A DNA stretch of 64,000 nt, taken from NCBI GenBank assembly GCA_015680685.1, contig MNCI01003902.1:14492-78491 (forward strand), read 5' to 3'. Origin of the DNA: Gnetum montanum. Its lineage: Eukaryota > Streptophyta > Gnetopsida > Gnetales > Gnetaceae. Below are positions 12,111 through 22,245 of this stretch, piece after piece; positions within the stretch are counted from its first letter, which is position 1, and the number at the start of each line of letters is the position of its first letter. Position numbers and translations under genes: made by a program. Below the pieces are notes generated by a model. It did no database searches, was not told the origin of the DNA, and saw nothing but the letters and a program-made list of their open reading frames with translations.

Positions 12111-12873
12111 CATAGTATCTTTCACTCATTCTCTCTTTTGTTTGACTAATCTTGATGATAGTCGTGGGGTTGTCCATCTAGACACATAGGTACTTTACTA
12201 AATTTTTTGCTTTCTTTTACTTTTTCATATTTCTTGATACACTTTTCCATTTTTGTATACTTTTCAATTTCTTAATAATTCCTTAAGTCTTTAACATTTT
12301 TCCATTCTTTACTAATTTTTCATTCTTTTCATCTTTTCATTCCTTTTCAATTTCATACCTTGTTTCCATTTTACTTGTACATATTTTGTTTAAATCATTA
12401 ATAAAACACCAAGAATAAGGCAAAATGTAGTCTCAAATAAGATGAAGATTTCTCTATGTTATTTGGTCATAGGGAACTAATTATTTATACAATGAGATCG
12501 CAATATCCATTCATCCATTCCAATAATAAGAGGTTCTTACCATGGCCATAATAATATTCTTTTCTTAATAAAACTAAGAATAAACTTTTGATCATTATGC
12601 CTAAAAAGAAAAATGAATAACCAAGTGGGAATGTGAAGGGTGTGACATCAAAGGAATTTTTGCAATCTCTCTGATCACTACTGTATGTTCTATTATGTTG
12701 CTAAGGTTGTAATCATGTCCTTGTAGATCTAATAAAAAATGGAAGTAAGAGTACAATAAGCGTTGCCTCACCATGTCACTGGAAACACATGTTACCCATG
12801 CCTTAAGGTAGTCCTTTGGGAAGGTTGACATAACTAAAAATAAAATACCTACATAAAATAAATTTCTAGGGTT
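12111..12873 (+). other. Post-integrase noncoding region of B, left of the A insertion
   Basis: Begins with 'agtcgtggggttgtcc', the position where A has 'cagtcgtgggggagatggcc'. It is AT-rich with no gene. It is collinear with element E's post-integrase region around 'tgtagatctaataaaaaatgg' (12723-12742). A 35-bp motif at 12777-12811 recurs right of the insertion at 26214-26248. Confidence 0.6.
12869..12873 (+). repeat. Left target-site duplication of element A (GGGTT)
   Basis: GGGTT precedes TGATGAGC. GGGTC (26208-26212) follows the 3' LTR, a one-base C/T difference. Confidence 0.65.
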
Positions 12874-13807
12874 TGATGAGCATCAAGTATTACATTGACA
12901 TGCCCCAATTGATGGGGCCCCATTTACCTGGTGTTCCCCAATCGATGGGGCTGCCTCGATGTAGTGTTTACTACATCTATTGGGTCGCATCGACATAGTA
13001 TTGTAGCAAAAATTATAAATACAAGCTTCTAGCTATGTTTATGTGGATTCAAGTGATAGTAGTAGCAGAGCTCTTGCAGTTTGTTCATTTGAAAGTTAGA
13101 ATATTTTCCCAAGTGCCCATAGTAGGAGTCATTGAGTGTACGGATCTTTATTCAAGCACTATTGTACCTGAACCACATGAATGTATACGACAATAAAGAT
13201 GAGCTTTTTGATAAACCTTGCAGAATTTTGGATGGTTTAAATGTTTTATTCTTACATTTAATGTTTTTAGTTATTTGTTTAATTCTTCTTAGTAATTAAG
13301 CTAATTAAGTGATTAAGTAAGATCAACTAAATAGACTAAATACATAAGTAAGACCACTTCAAATGTAACTATGTATTTGCTTGGTAATCTCAACAGCGTT
13401 ATTGCTTGGTGCACCCAGTAGTGTAGCACTTGGTAACCCAGTAGTGTAGCACTTGGTAACCTAGTAGTGGATACGTGGGTTCAGAACATGTACAGAAAGC
13501 AAGACTGGATACTCATGTTAGGACTAGTTAGAGATTAGTTAGTTAGTTAAATTACTTCATCTCTCTACTTTAAGCACCAAAGAGCATAAAACACAAAACA
13601 ATAAAAATTATATGCCTCGATTACACTTAATCATACCATGTACATCACAAGTGTAATTTGGAAGATAATGAATGACCTTAGGGCAAGGTTCGCTTCCTAG
13701 AAGACTAGTGTATTGAAAACTATAGAGTCCACAAAACTCAACTAGATTGTGTGTGAATGCTTTGTGATTTGTATGGTTGGATGTAGGAGTACCTCAACTG
13801 CTAATCA
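12874..13807 (+). repeat. 5' LTR of element A
   Basis: Ends are TGATGAG...CTAATCA. U3 carries palindrome-like CCCAATTGATGGGGC and CCCAATCGATGGGGC motifs (12901-12953) and CATCGACATAG. The TATA box (aattataaatacaagc) is near 13010. The AATAAAGATGAGC polyadenylation signal is near 13191. Repeated 'cttggtaacc.agtagtg' motifs lie at 13428-13470. Confidence 0.9.
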
Positions 13808-13826
13808 TTGGCACCATTTTCAAGGA
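13808..13826 (+). other. Primer-binding site of element A (decayed tRNA-Asp type)
   Basis: TTGGCACCATTTTCAAGGA directly follows the LTR. It equals the tRNA-Asp complement TGGCGCCGTTGCCGGGGA with mostly C-to-T and G-to-A changes, notably at the CpG sites. Confidence 0.72.
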
Positions 13827-13959
13827 CTCTATTTGTTGAAACGTGCGCTATCTAGGATTAGTGAATATTATTGATATCATTGGATGAACCCAAGGTCAAC
13901 ATCACTCTCGCACAACATATAATTACAAAGCACACTAATAATTTTAATTGCTTTGCAAA

Positions 13960-16480
13960 ATGTCTTCTTCTCACAGGTGTGATCATGTTAAACCGTTGGT
14001 TCCACAGGAATGCAAAGTGGTATATACTCATCTAGATGAGTACGTTCCCAACTTCACCTTCATCCTACATTAGGATGAGCAACTGCGATGGCATGATATG
14101 GAGGGTAACATCATAATTCCCCCTGATCGATTTGTGCTCGTGATGCTACTTTGAAGTCTTAAGAAGTTAGGCATCCACGATATTTAAGAAGAGTATGTTG
14201 TGCATGACTATGACTATCGGGATTACTATCCCACTAAAACACAATGCATGTGAGATCAACATTAGAAGAAGCATTATGAGGCTATGAAGGGAAAATGGTT
14301 CACTAATCCCTTGTTTCTACTAACCCAAGATGACAATGAGGACCCTTCCTCTAAGGGCTCTCAACATGATAATTCTCCATCCCTTGTTACTGATGATAGG
14401 GGTATGACCCTGAACTTGCAGTCTACAATCAACAATTTGGGTTTAAGAAAAGATGGTAGTCAAGGTAGGGGATCAGATAAGCATCAAGATAATAAGAAAT
14501 GTAATGATCGTGATCATGAAAATTGAAGGGAAGTTGGCAAACACCATGGTGGTGGTAGTCCTCCTCCCTATTTGCCCTCTTCTTCGACATCCTCTTCTTC
14601 TAATTTTGAAAGACACCACAGAAGGAATAACCATGGTGGAGATGTTCAATGAGACAACAATACTGATCACCAAGCCCATAATGAATGAAGGGGTAATAGA
14701 GGACATCATCAGTGACAATGCAATAATGATGATGATGAGCCTCTATTGGCAACTCGAAGCATGCTTAACATTGCAGACGTAGTTAAGATTCAAACTAGGC
14801 ATGTGAATGATAATCGAATCAAGCACTTAGACATGAACAATATTCCAAGATTTGAGGGGAGATACAACTCTGATCTACAAACACATCTACAAGCTTTCTA
14901 CGATGCTTGTGCCTTATAGAACATTGAAAATGATTAGTAGAAACTCAAGCTCTTCCCAAGGACACTCATCAAGGAAGCTAAAAGCTGGTACTAGTCCTTA
15001 GAGTCAGAATCTATCCATAGATGAAGTACCATGCTTGATCTATTTAATAACAAATACCAAACATACTCTAGAGTGTCTAATCTAAGAAGGCAAATCTAAG
15101 GCTAGAAATAGGGAACACGTGAACCCTTGGATGCCACCATGGGTAAGTATTATTCTCTCTTACACTAATGCCCTAGCCATGGTTATTCTCAAAGGGAACA
15201 ACTCCATCACATCATAGATGGGCTCAGAGCAGAAACCAGAAGAACTCTTGGGGATTATGCCCAAGGGAGACTATTCGAATTAAGAGCTCATCAGATACAA
15301 ACGTTGATAGAGCAGGTACCAAAAGAAGAAGGTGAGTTGCAAAAAAGGAAAAGTACAGAAGAGTATAATAGGAACCCTTCCATCAAGAAAAGGGAGGTCT
15401 GATTCTGTGATCAGGAGGAGTCACCATGAGATGAAGTGATGAACAAGAAAACCTTGCATATCCAAAAATTTGTTTATGATATTTTGGCTAAGGTTGATAA
15501 ATTATGGTGCTCTTTGGATGAGAAGTTCCAAACTACTATGCAGATTACTTAAGAATCAAAAGAGCAAAATAGTGATCGTGACTATAGGAGGCGGAAAGAA
15601 GGTAAACATGCCTACGAAAGAGGTAAGGACAAAGGTATTATAGTTGAAGAAGTTGTGGAGATAGACTTTGATGATAATGATGGATGTGACATTTTTCAAT
15701 ATGAATATCCTAAGGAGTGTTGCCCTGTAGTGTCACACTTACAAGGGTTTGGGGTGTACATGTTGAATCTGTGATTAGTAAGAAGGCAAGCACCTAGACA
15801 ATTGCCTTATCCTCATGGCAACCCAAGGTAGTTCCACCAGCAACGACAAGCTTAGTATCCAACTGGAGCTCCATCACAACCATAGGAGTAATATCAATAG
15901 TGGCACCAATCATAATCATGGGGAATGCCACCACCAAGATAGCAGTACCTTTATAGGAAACTAGAGCTATATAGGTACTATGTTTAGCAACCTATTTCTC
16001 TAAGAAGCTCTACAAGCCATGCCTCATTCTAACATCACTATTATCCTCTAGAGTACCATCGAACTCATTTACCATCTACTCGAGGGAAGCACCCATATCC
16101 ATACCACCCTCCACATGTGTCTACACACATCCCTCTACCCTCAACTGAATTACCTCCTGCTCCATCCATGTAGGGCAACATTCCCCATAGTTGTAACAAC
16201 GAAATGCTATGAGAACTTTATATTCACAACCAGCCTTCCAGCTGAGTGATTCGGACAATCAATCTAAGAAATGACCCTTTTTTGACCCAATAGTCCTACC
16301 AAACCCTCACAACCTAATATGGCTAATCGTCATGCATCTCCAACACCCTCATCCTCTGTATCAAACACATTTGAGTACCCTTCAAAAAAAATGCTATCTC
16401 AAATCCATACCATGATGTCAACTCATGTTGTTTCTGACTAGATCAAGGCTAGTAATCTCTCCACAAAGAGATCTGACCTA
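13960..16480 (+). pseudogene. gag of element A (stop-riddled)
   Basis: Starts MSSSHRCDHVK after an AT-rich leader. The shared N-terminal block 'EYVPNFTFILH' is near 14040. A low-complexity region rich in Ser, Asp, His and Asn follows (14330-14700). The gag core runs from 'DDEPLLATRSML' (about 14740) to 'QGRLFELRAHQIQTLIEQ' (about 15310). The zinc-knuckle position (about 15690) reads C-DIF-QYEY-PKE-CC, so the second Cys and the His are lost. The tail is rich in Pro, Gln and Tyr. Gag reads in a different frame from the protease downstream, probably because of an old indel. Confidence 0.83.
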
Positions 16481-16489
16481 GGAAGTCCT

Positions 16490-16910
16490 CTTATTTACTT
16501 ACAAATAGCTAGACATGAGCCATGCAGGGCTCTTCTTAATTCTGGTTCCCGTGTCAATCTCATCTCCCATGATTTGTACAAGGCTTAGAACCTACCACCT
16601 CTCAAGAAGAGCAACATTCATTTGGAATTAGTAGACTAGTCAATCACTATCCCTTTGGGGTTAGTAGAGGACATTGTGATTATTGTTTGTGGGTGGTCCT
16701 ATCTTACTGATTTTCTAGTGATCAAGGTAGAGAATTGCAAAGGTGACTTCCCCATCATTATGGGAAGGGCTTGGTTAAGCACAGTTGATGCACGAATGGA
16801 CATAAGGAACCTCTCCTTGGAAATATTCAAGGAAAATGAATTTGGACCATTAAAGAAGAAGCGTGTTCCATGCATCGCATACATGGATAACATGTGCAAT
16901 TGTGTGTAGA
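16490..16910 (+). pseudogene. Aspartic protease region of element A
   Basis: The catalytic box is N-S-G (16538-16546) in 'ALLNSGSRVNLISHDLYKA', so the catalytic Asp is Asn. The blocks 'PLGLVEDIVIIVCGWSYLTDFLVIKV' and 'GDFPIIMGRAWLSTVDA' are well kept. The single G-to-A change would abolish activity. Confidence 0.82.
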
Positions 16911-17179
16911 AAATATTTTTTATTAAAAGTACATTCATCGAAGCATGCAATTAGTATGCATAAGAAATAGATATCCAAAAGTGCCTATATGCAACAACCA
17001 TAAAATAAGAGGGCACCCAGTGCCTGACAACTAACTCTGACAATAGCACATTATGCATGGAACCAACTGAGAGCCTGACATGTGCTTATGTTGAAGGCAT
17101 GGATGAACTTGAGCATGTCCATCACTAACTCTCTAATGATGAAGATGGTTATACCTATTGGGAAGAGTTGGTAATCCCT

Positions 17180-18295
17180 TATAATTTCAGGTAGGAGCCC
17201 CTAGAGTTAAAAAATTTACCAACTGACATGGAGTATGCATTTTTAAACAATGGCAAGCTGGTTATAATCAATGCAAATCTTACTCCTGAACAAAAAGATA
17301 AGCTATTAAGGGTAGTCAACAAATGGCCAATAGCCTTTGCATGGTCATATCCCAAGTTAACTAGAATTGATCCAAGGATATGCTAGCCTTGCACTTACAT
17401 CGACCTAGCCATGAAGCCAAAAAGGTAGCAACAAAGGCAGCTAAACCCTAAGTTAAAGCAGATCGTCAAGGAGGAAATAGAATAACTCCTCAAGCTAGGG
17501 TTCATCTAACCCATCACAAATAGTGAGTGGGTTAGCCCACTCGTAATTGTGCCAAAGAAAGATGGCAAGTGGCAAGTCTACATTGAATTTAGGCTATTGG
17601 ATATGACAACATTTAAAGATCATTTTCCATTGCCATTTGTAGACCAAGTGTTGGAAACTATCTCAGGGCATTGTTATTATAGCTTCTTGGATGGTTATAG
17701 TGGCTATAACCAAATCTAGATTGCACTAGAAGATTATGTGAAGACAACATTCACAAGTTCCTAGGGGAGTTTTTCCTATTAAAAGATGTCGTTTGATCTA
17801 TGTAATGCCCTTGCAACATTCCAATACTTGGTCTTCAACATTGTTCAACAGTAGATTGGTAGTGAGGTAGAGGTCTTTATGGATGACTTTTCTACCTATG
17901 GGGTTACATTTGAGCAAGCCTTGGATCGTCTTGAGCAGGTTTTGAAAAGATGTGTTGAAACAAACCTTAGGCTCAATTGGTAGAAAAGCCATCTAATGGT
18001 CTAGGAGGGCATAGTATCAAGGCATTGAATTTCACAAGGGATTGAGTTAGACCTGGAAAAGATAAGGGTCATCCAAGGAATCACATACCAACTAGAGATA
18101 GTTAAAGACATCTAATCATTCCTTGGACACAATGGCTACTATCGGTGGCTCATAGAGAATTTCTCTAAGATTGCAAAGTCGTTGGTTGAGCTTACGAAGA
18201 AAGATGCTCCATTCATCTAAACCAAGGAGTGTGAACATGCATTCCAACAACTAAAGGACAAACTCATAGAAACTCCAATTTTACAAGCACCAGAC
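17180..18295 (+). pseudogene. Reverse transcriptase of element A
   Basis: Blocks run in order: 'LPTDMEYAFLNNGKLVIINANL', 'MKPKRQQQRQLNPKLKQIVKEEIE', 'EWVSPLVIVPKKDGKW', 'FKDHFPLPFVDQVLETISGHCYYSFLDGYSGYNQI' in part, and FMDDFSTYG with both catalytic Asp (17876-17902). The thumb has 'GITYQLEIVKDI.SFLGHNGYYRW' and 'LTKKDAPFI'. It is one frame with about ten TAG or TAA stops at Gln and Trp positions. The phrase FLDGYSGYNQI is typical of Tat/Athila RT (recalled). Confidence 0.86.
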
Positions 18296-18685
18296 TAGTT
18301 TTGACCATTTTACATAATGATTGATGCATCTAATTATGCCTTGGAAGTCATACTTACATAGTTGGATGATAAGAAATGTCGATATTACATCCACTACACG
18401 AGTCGAAGCATTGTAGATGCACAATTGAATTACACCACAACTAAGAAAGAACTGATGGCAATGGTGTATGCTCTTGAAAAGTTCAAGCACTATGTGCTTG
18501 GTTACAAAGTATTTATGCACATAGACCACAGTGTCATCTACTTCCAAATGAATAAGCCAACAGTGAGCCCCCATATCATATGATGGCTTGTGATCTTGCA
18601 AAAATTTGATCTCACAATGGTAGATCAGAAAGGAACTAAGAATGTGGTTGCTAACCACCTCTCTCAATTAAGATGAGATAATAAA
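18296..18685 (+). pseudogene. RNase H region of element A
   Basis: 'YIMIDASNYALEVI', 'AQLNYTTTKKELMAMVYALEKFKHYVLGYKVFMHIDHSVIYF' in part, and 'DQKGTKNVVANHLSQLR' show the Asp, Glu and Asp residues and the connection to integrase. The readable part starts at 18362, with single stops on either side. It is in the same frame as RT. Confidence 0.85.
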
Positions 18686-18839
18686 GAGGAGGAGAGCTTG
18701 CTCTCTGATCAATTTCCAAATGAACTCCTCTTTACAAGAGCAATAAATGACCAAGTGCCCATAGAACCAAAATGGTATGAAAACATCCTCACTTACCTTC
18801 TCACTTAGGAGATGCTGCAAGGTCTAGACTTTAGGAAAA

Positions 18840-20075
18840 AGCAACAGTTTCTTGATTGGGCAAAGTACTTCATGGAAATCAATAGACACATGTACAAGGT
18901 GTACGTCGATGGCCTGGTTCATTAGTGTGTCCCTAATTTAGACCAACTACACATTCTCTAGGATGCTCATGAAGGCCCTTATGGAGGCAACTATGCAGAA
19001 AGATGCATGACCATAAAAATCCTGATGGCAAGATACTATTGGCCTACAATCTTAAGGGATGTCCACCAATTTGTCGAATCTTGTAAGTGTTGTCAATGAG
19101 ATGGTGAGATGATCACTTGAATGGAGGTTCCTCAACAGTGGATTCAATCATTAAAGCCCTTTAACATATGGGGCATAAACTTTATGGATCCCATAACACC
19201 CATGTCTAATGGAAAGACATATATCAACATAGCAGTCGACTACTGCACCAAATGGGTATAAGCAATAGTCGTGACTAATTGTACATCATCTACTGTTGCT
19301 AAATTTGTAAAACAAAATGTTGTAAATAGGTTTGGGATGCCATGTGCACTAATTTCTGCTAATGGAACTTATTTTATAGGTGCCACTTTTTGAAAACTTA
19401 TGCAACCCTTGGGGGTCGAACATAAATTAACAACATCATATCACCCCCCAAGCTAACAATCAAACAGAGGTAACTAATAGGAAGATCATAAAGATCCTAA
19501 CAAGGATCATAGGCAAATATAGAAGAGACTGAAGCACAAAACTCAATGATGCCCTTTGGGTCTACCACTCAATATGAAAATTCCCTATTGGCTACTCTCC
19601 CTACAAGTTAGTGAATGAAAAAATTCCAACGCTTCCAATTCAATTCAAGCTCCGTACACTCTTAATAGCCTGTGAACTAAATCTTGACCTAAGCCTAGCA
19701 CAAAAAGAAAGATTGATTAACTTGAATGTGCTAGACAAAAATCGATTAGTGCCCTATCTTTGAATGAAGTGCACAAGGCATTCAACAAACTATGACATGA
19801 CCTTAGAATACAAAAGTGAAATTTCAACTAGGAGATAAGGTTCTCTACTGGAACCCCACACATGTACCACAGAAAACAAAGTTCCAAACATTGTGGGAGG
19901 GACCTTATATAATTAATAAAACGTTTCCTTCAGAGGCCATGATCATATACAAGCCTGAGAGCTTGAATAAAAAGCAATTGGTTAACATCCAACAAGTGAA
20001 GCTTTTCCATGAGCCCAAGCAAGCTAGCGCAACAAATACCTCAATTGATGGACAAACACAATCAATTTTTTAGAT
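18840..20075 (+). pseudogene. Integrase of element A (active site lost)
   Basis: The zinc domain shows 'DAHEGPYGGNYAERCM' and 'FVESCKCCQ'. Of the catalytic triad, the first Asp is Asn in 'WGINFMDPI' (codon AAC, 19178-19180). The second Asp is Ala in 'ISANGTYF' (GCT, 19358-19360). The Glu is kept in 'QTEVTNR' (GAG, 19467-19469). A frameshift lies near 19450. The C-terminal domain is clean from 19816: 'GDKVLYWNPTHVPQKTKF', then 'LWEGPYII' with the GPY motif. No chromodomain follows. Confidence 0.86.
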
Positions 20076-21679
20076 CTCCTCCTTCTAACTCAGTCGTGGG
20101 GGAGATGGCCATATGTGCTAATCATCCATATGGCTCTTTAGTTTTTCTATTTTTCTAGTTTTTATTTTCCACATATTTGATTTTGCAAATTATTAATTTT
20201 ACATATTTTTATTTTCAAAATTTTTCCTATTTTTACATCATCTTTTGTTTTATACCATTGTTAGTATGTTTGAATGCTTCTTGAATATTTTACAATTTCT
20301 TATATATTTTTTACCTTATTTGGTTTGAGTGTGATTTTCAATTTTTTTCTAATAAACATGCTTTGTGCCAATAGGATAGAGTGGTGCTATAGCTGTTACT
20401 AATGGTTGTTCATGCTTTATGTTTTGTTTGCTAATGTCTAGTTTCTATTTTTGAATTTTTGTACTGATGGCTTAGTCATGGTTTCTTTTTCATGGAACAA
20501 GCAATGAGTCCACATCATCCACCCATTCACAAACTCTATGGTTTTCCTTGTTTTGGGAGTTTGAGGTCCCTTTCATTAAATAAACCTTTAATAAATTAAT
20601 GACCTTGGTAGTTTCTGGAATTGAGAAGGATTCAAAGGTTTGTATAGGGTGTGACTTCAAGGGGACTTAATACTCTTTGTACTCTTTACTTACTTGGGTG
20701 CTTGAGTGTTTTCATAGACTTCTTACTGTTCCATGTCAACCACTATAGGAAGTTAAATAAAGTCTTTACATGGTGCGGTTCCCATCCAAAAAGAAAAAAA
20801 GAGAGAAAAAAAAATAAAAAAATAAAAATAAAAAAAAAAGTAAAAATAAAAAAAAAAAGAGAAAAAAATAAACATGATGGGAATTCAAAGCACACTCCTT
20901 ATACAAATAAATGGGCTACAAGCATTGGTTATGGAACTAGAAAGACATGTTACCCATGCTTGAAGGTCCCCTCTAACTAAGGTCCTTTTTCATTTCTTAC
21001 TTCTCTTTTCTTCTCTTTTATGGAACGGTGGTTGTTTTGTGGTCGCACTCTTGTGTCCTTAGGGGGTGGATTGGTTTTTGAGTGGCAATGCAAAGTCACT
21101 AAAAGAGGTTGGTTTTGGTTTGGACTAAGAATGGATCTTCTTAGGTCATTTTAAACATTAAACTTCACAATGGACTTCTTATGATCTTAATTCAGAATTT
21201 CATTCCACCTTCTCCATCATCCATCTATGCTTACTGTAATTCACCTCACTTCCATTGTTCATGTTTTTGATTCCATGTCTTGGTCTGACGTATTTGAATT
21301 CTTATGTAGAATCTTTTGGGTTTTGGTCCTTAACTTCCATTGACCATTAATCACCTATGGGGCCCATAGACTCCTTAGTTTGAGGTTATGTAAGGGAAAA
21401 CAAGGCATGTGCTTGCTATGGGTATGACCCACTTGCATATCTCTTGGTTGGGTTCATTGAGTACTTTATCCTTAGACATTCTTGCAATTAGAATCTTTCA
21501 TACATCCATATTTGCATCATACCATGTGCTCCTTTACATATTTTATTCAATAAAAATTTTCTCCATCAAAATTTTCAATTTTTAAGACTTCAATGATCCT
21601 CTTCAATGATTTTATCCTATTCTTGGCTTTTCTAGGATTCCATGGATCCCAATTTCATTGAAAAATTCCTTATATTTTT
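20076..21679 (+). other. Post-integrase noncoding region of element A
   Basis: Opens with 'cagtcgtgggggagatggcc', a G-rich motif found after integrase in every element here. It is AT-rich and T-rich without a credible gene. An A-rich tract of about 80 bases (20795-20873) translates to Lys-rich nonsense. A motif 'aaagacatgttacccatgc' at 20939-20957 is shared with B, D and E. Confidence 0.7.
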
Positions 21680-21815
21680 TGCGATATTGACATTTGAAAA
21701 TTTTTGCCGATGGGCACTATGTACGAGGCCTTGTTGGCGGAGCAGACTTGTATACGAGGTCCCATATATGGGGCCTCATCGACGTAAGGGAAAGTTAGTA
21801 TATATATATGTGACC
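21680..21815 (+). promoter_or_regulatory. U3-like internal promoter candidate upstream of the A aORF
   Basis: Contains GCGATATTG (21681), CCGATGGGC (21707), the near-palindrome CCCATATATGGGG (21761-21773), CTCATCGACG, then a TATA run 'agtatatatatatgtgacccc' (from 21797). These resemble the CCCATCGATGGGG and CATCGACATAG motifs plus TATA box of A's own LTR U3. The position is matched by similar segments in B (27056) and E (60328). No expression evidence is available. Confidence 0.5.
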
Positions 21816-22245
21816 CCACATTGAAAAGTTTGCATTTTCTCACAAATGCCAAGGGAGTTTTTCAAATTTTCAGAGCCAAGAACCTTCCACAACCCATAGC
21901 TTACAAATCATTTATTCAAATCACTTCATTCTTCGACCTTGCAGCTATCGGAGGTAAGCTCTTCATCTTGGGGGCCACAAATTTACCATTTTTAATAGAA
22001 ATTTTTTTGCAAGTTTTTCTAACTCCCACAAAGGTTTAACTAAGAACTCAATTGTTAAACATCAAATTGCAAGAGTTAAACCTTTCGAATGAGCTTCAAT
22101 GATATCTATAATAAAAAATTAATAAAATAATTAATCTGCCATGGTCCAACCTTAGCCAAAGTGTAACTAACTAATGAGAAAAGATATTCAAAACTTTAAA
22201 GTTACACATTATATCTACTAATCCATGGATGTGTTGTGACTATAG
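21816..22245 (+). other. Leader between the internal TATA and the A aORF
   Basis: AT-rich, noncoding. After the TATA it reads 'cattgaaaagtttgcattttctcac', resembling the same position in B ('gaaaattttcatttctcatt'). It leads to the conserved aORF start 'tatagATGGC'. Confidence 0.45.

Noticed and set aside
20795-20873. Lys-rich basic protein-like stretch
   Set aside because: Translation of an A-rich low-complexity tract in the noncoding part of A.
20076-20980. A chromodomain or envelope gene directly after integrase in A
   Set aside because: No chromodomain motif and no signal peptide or membrane segment; the region is noncoding until the aORF.
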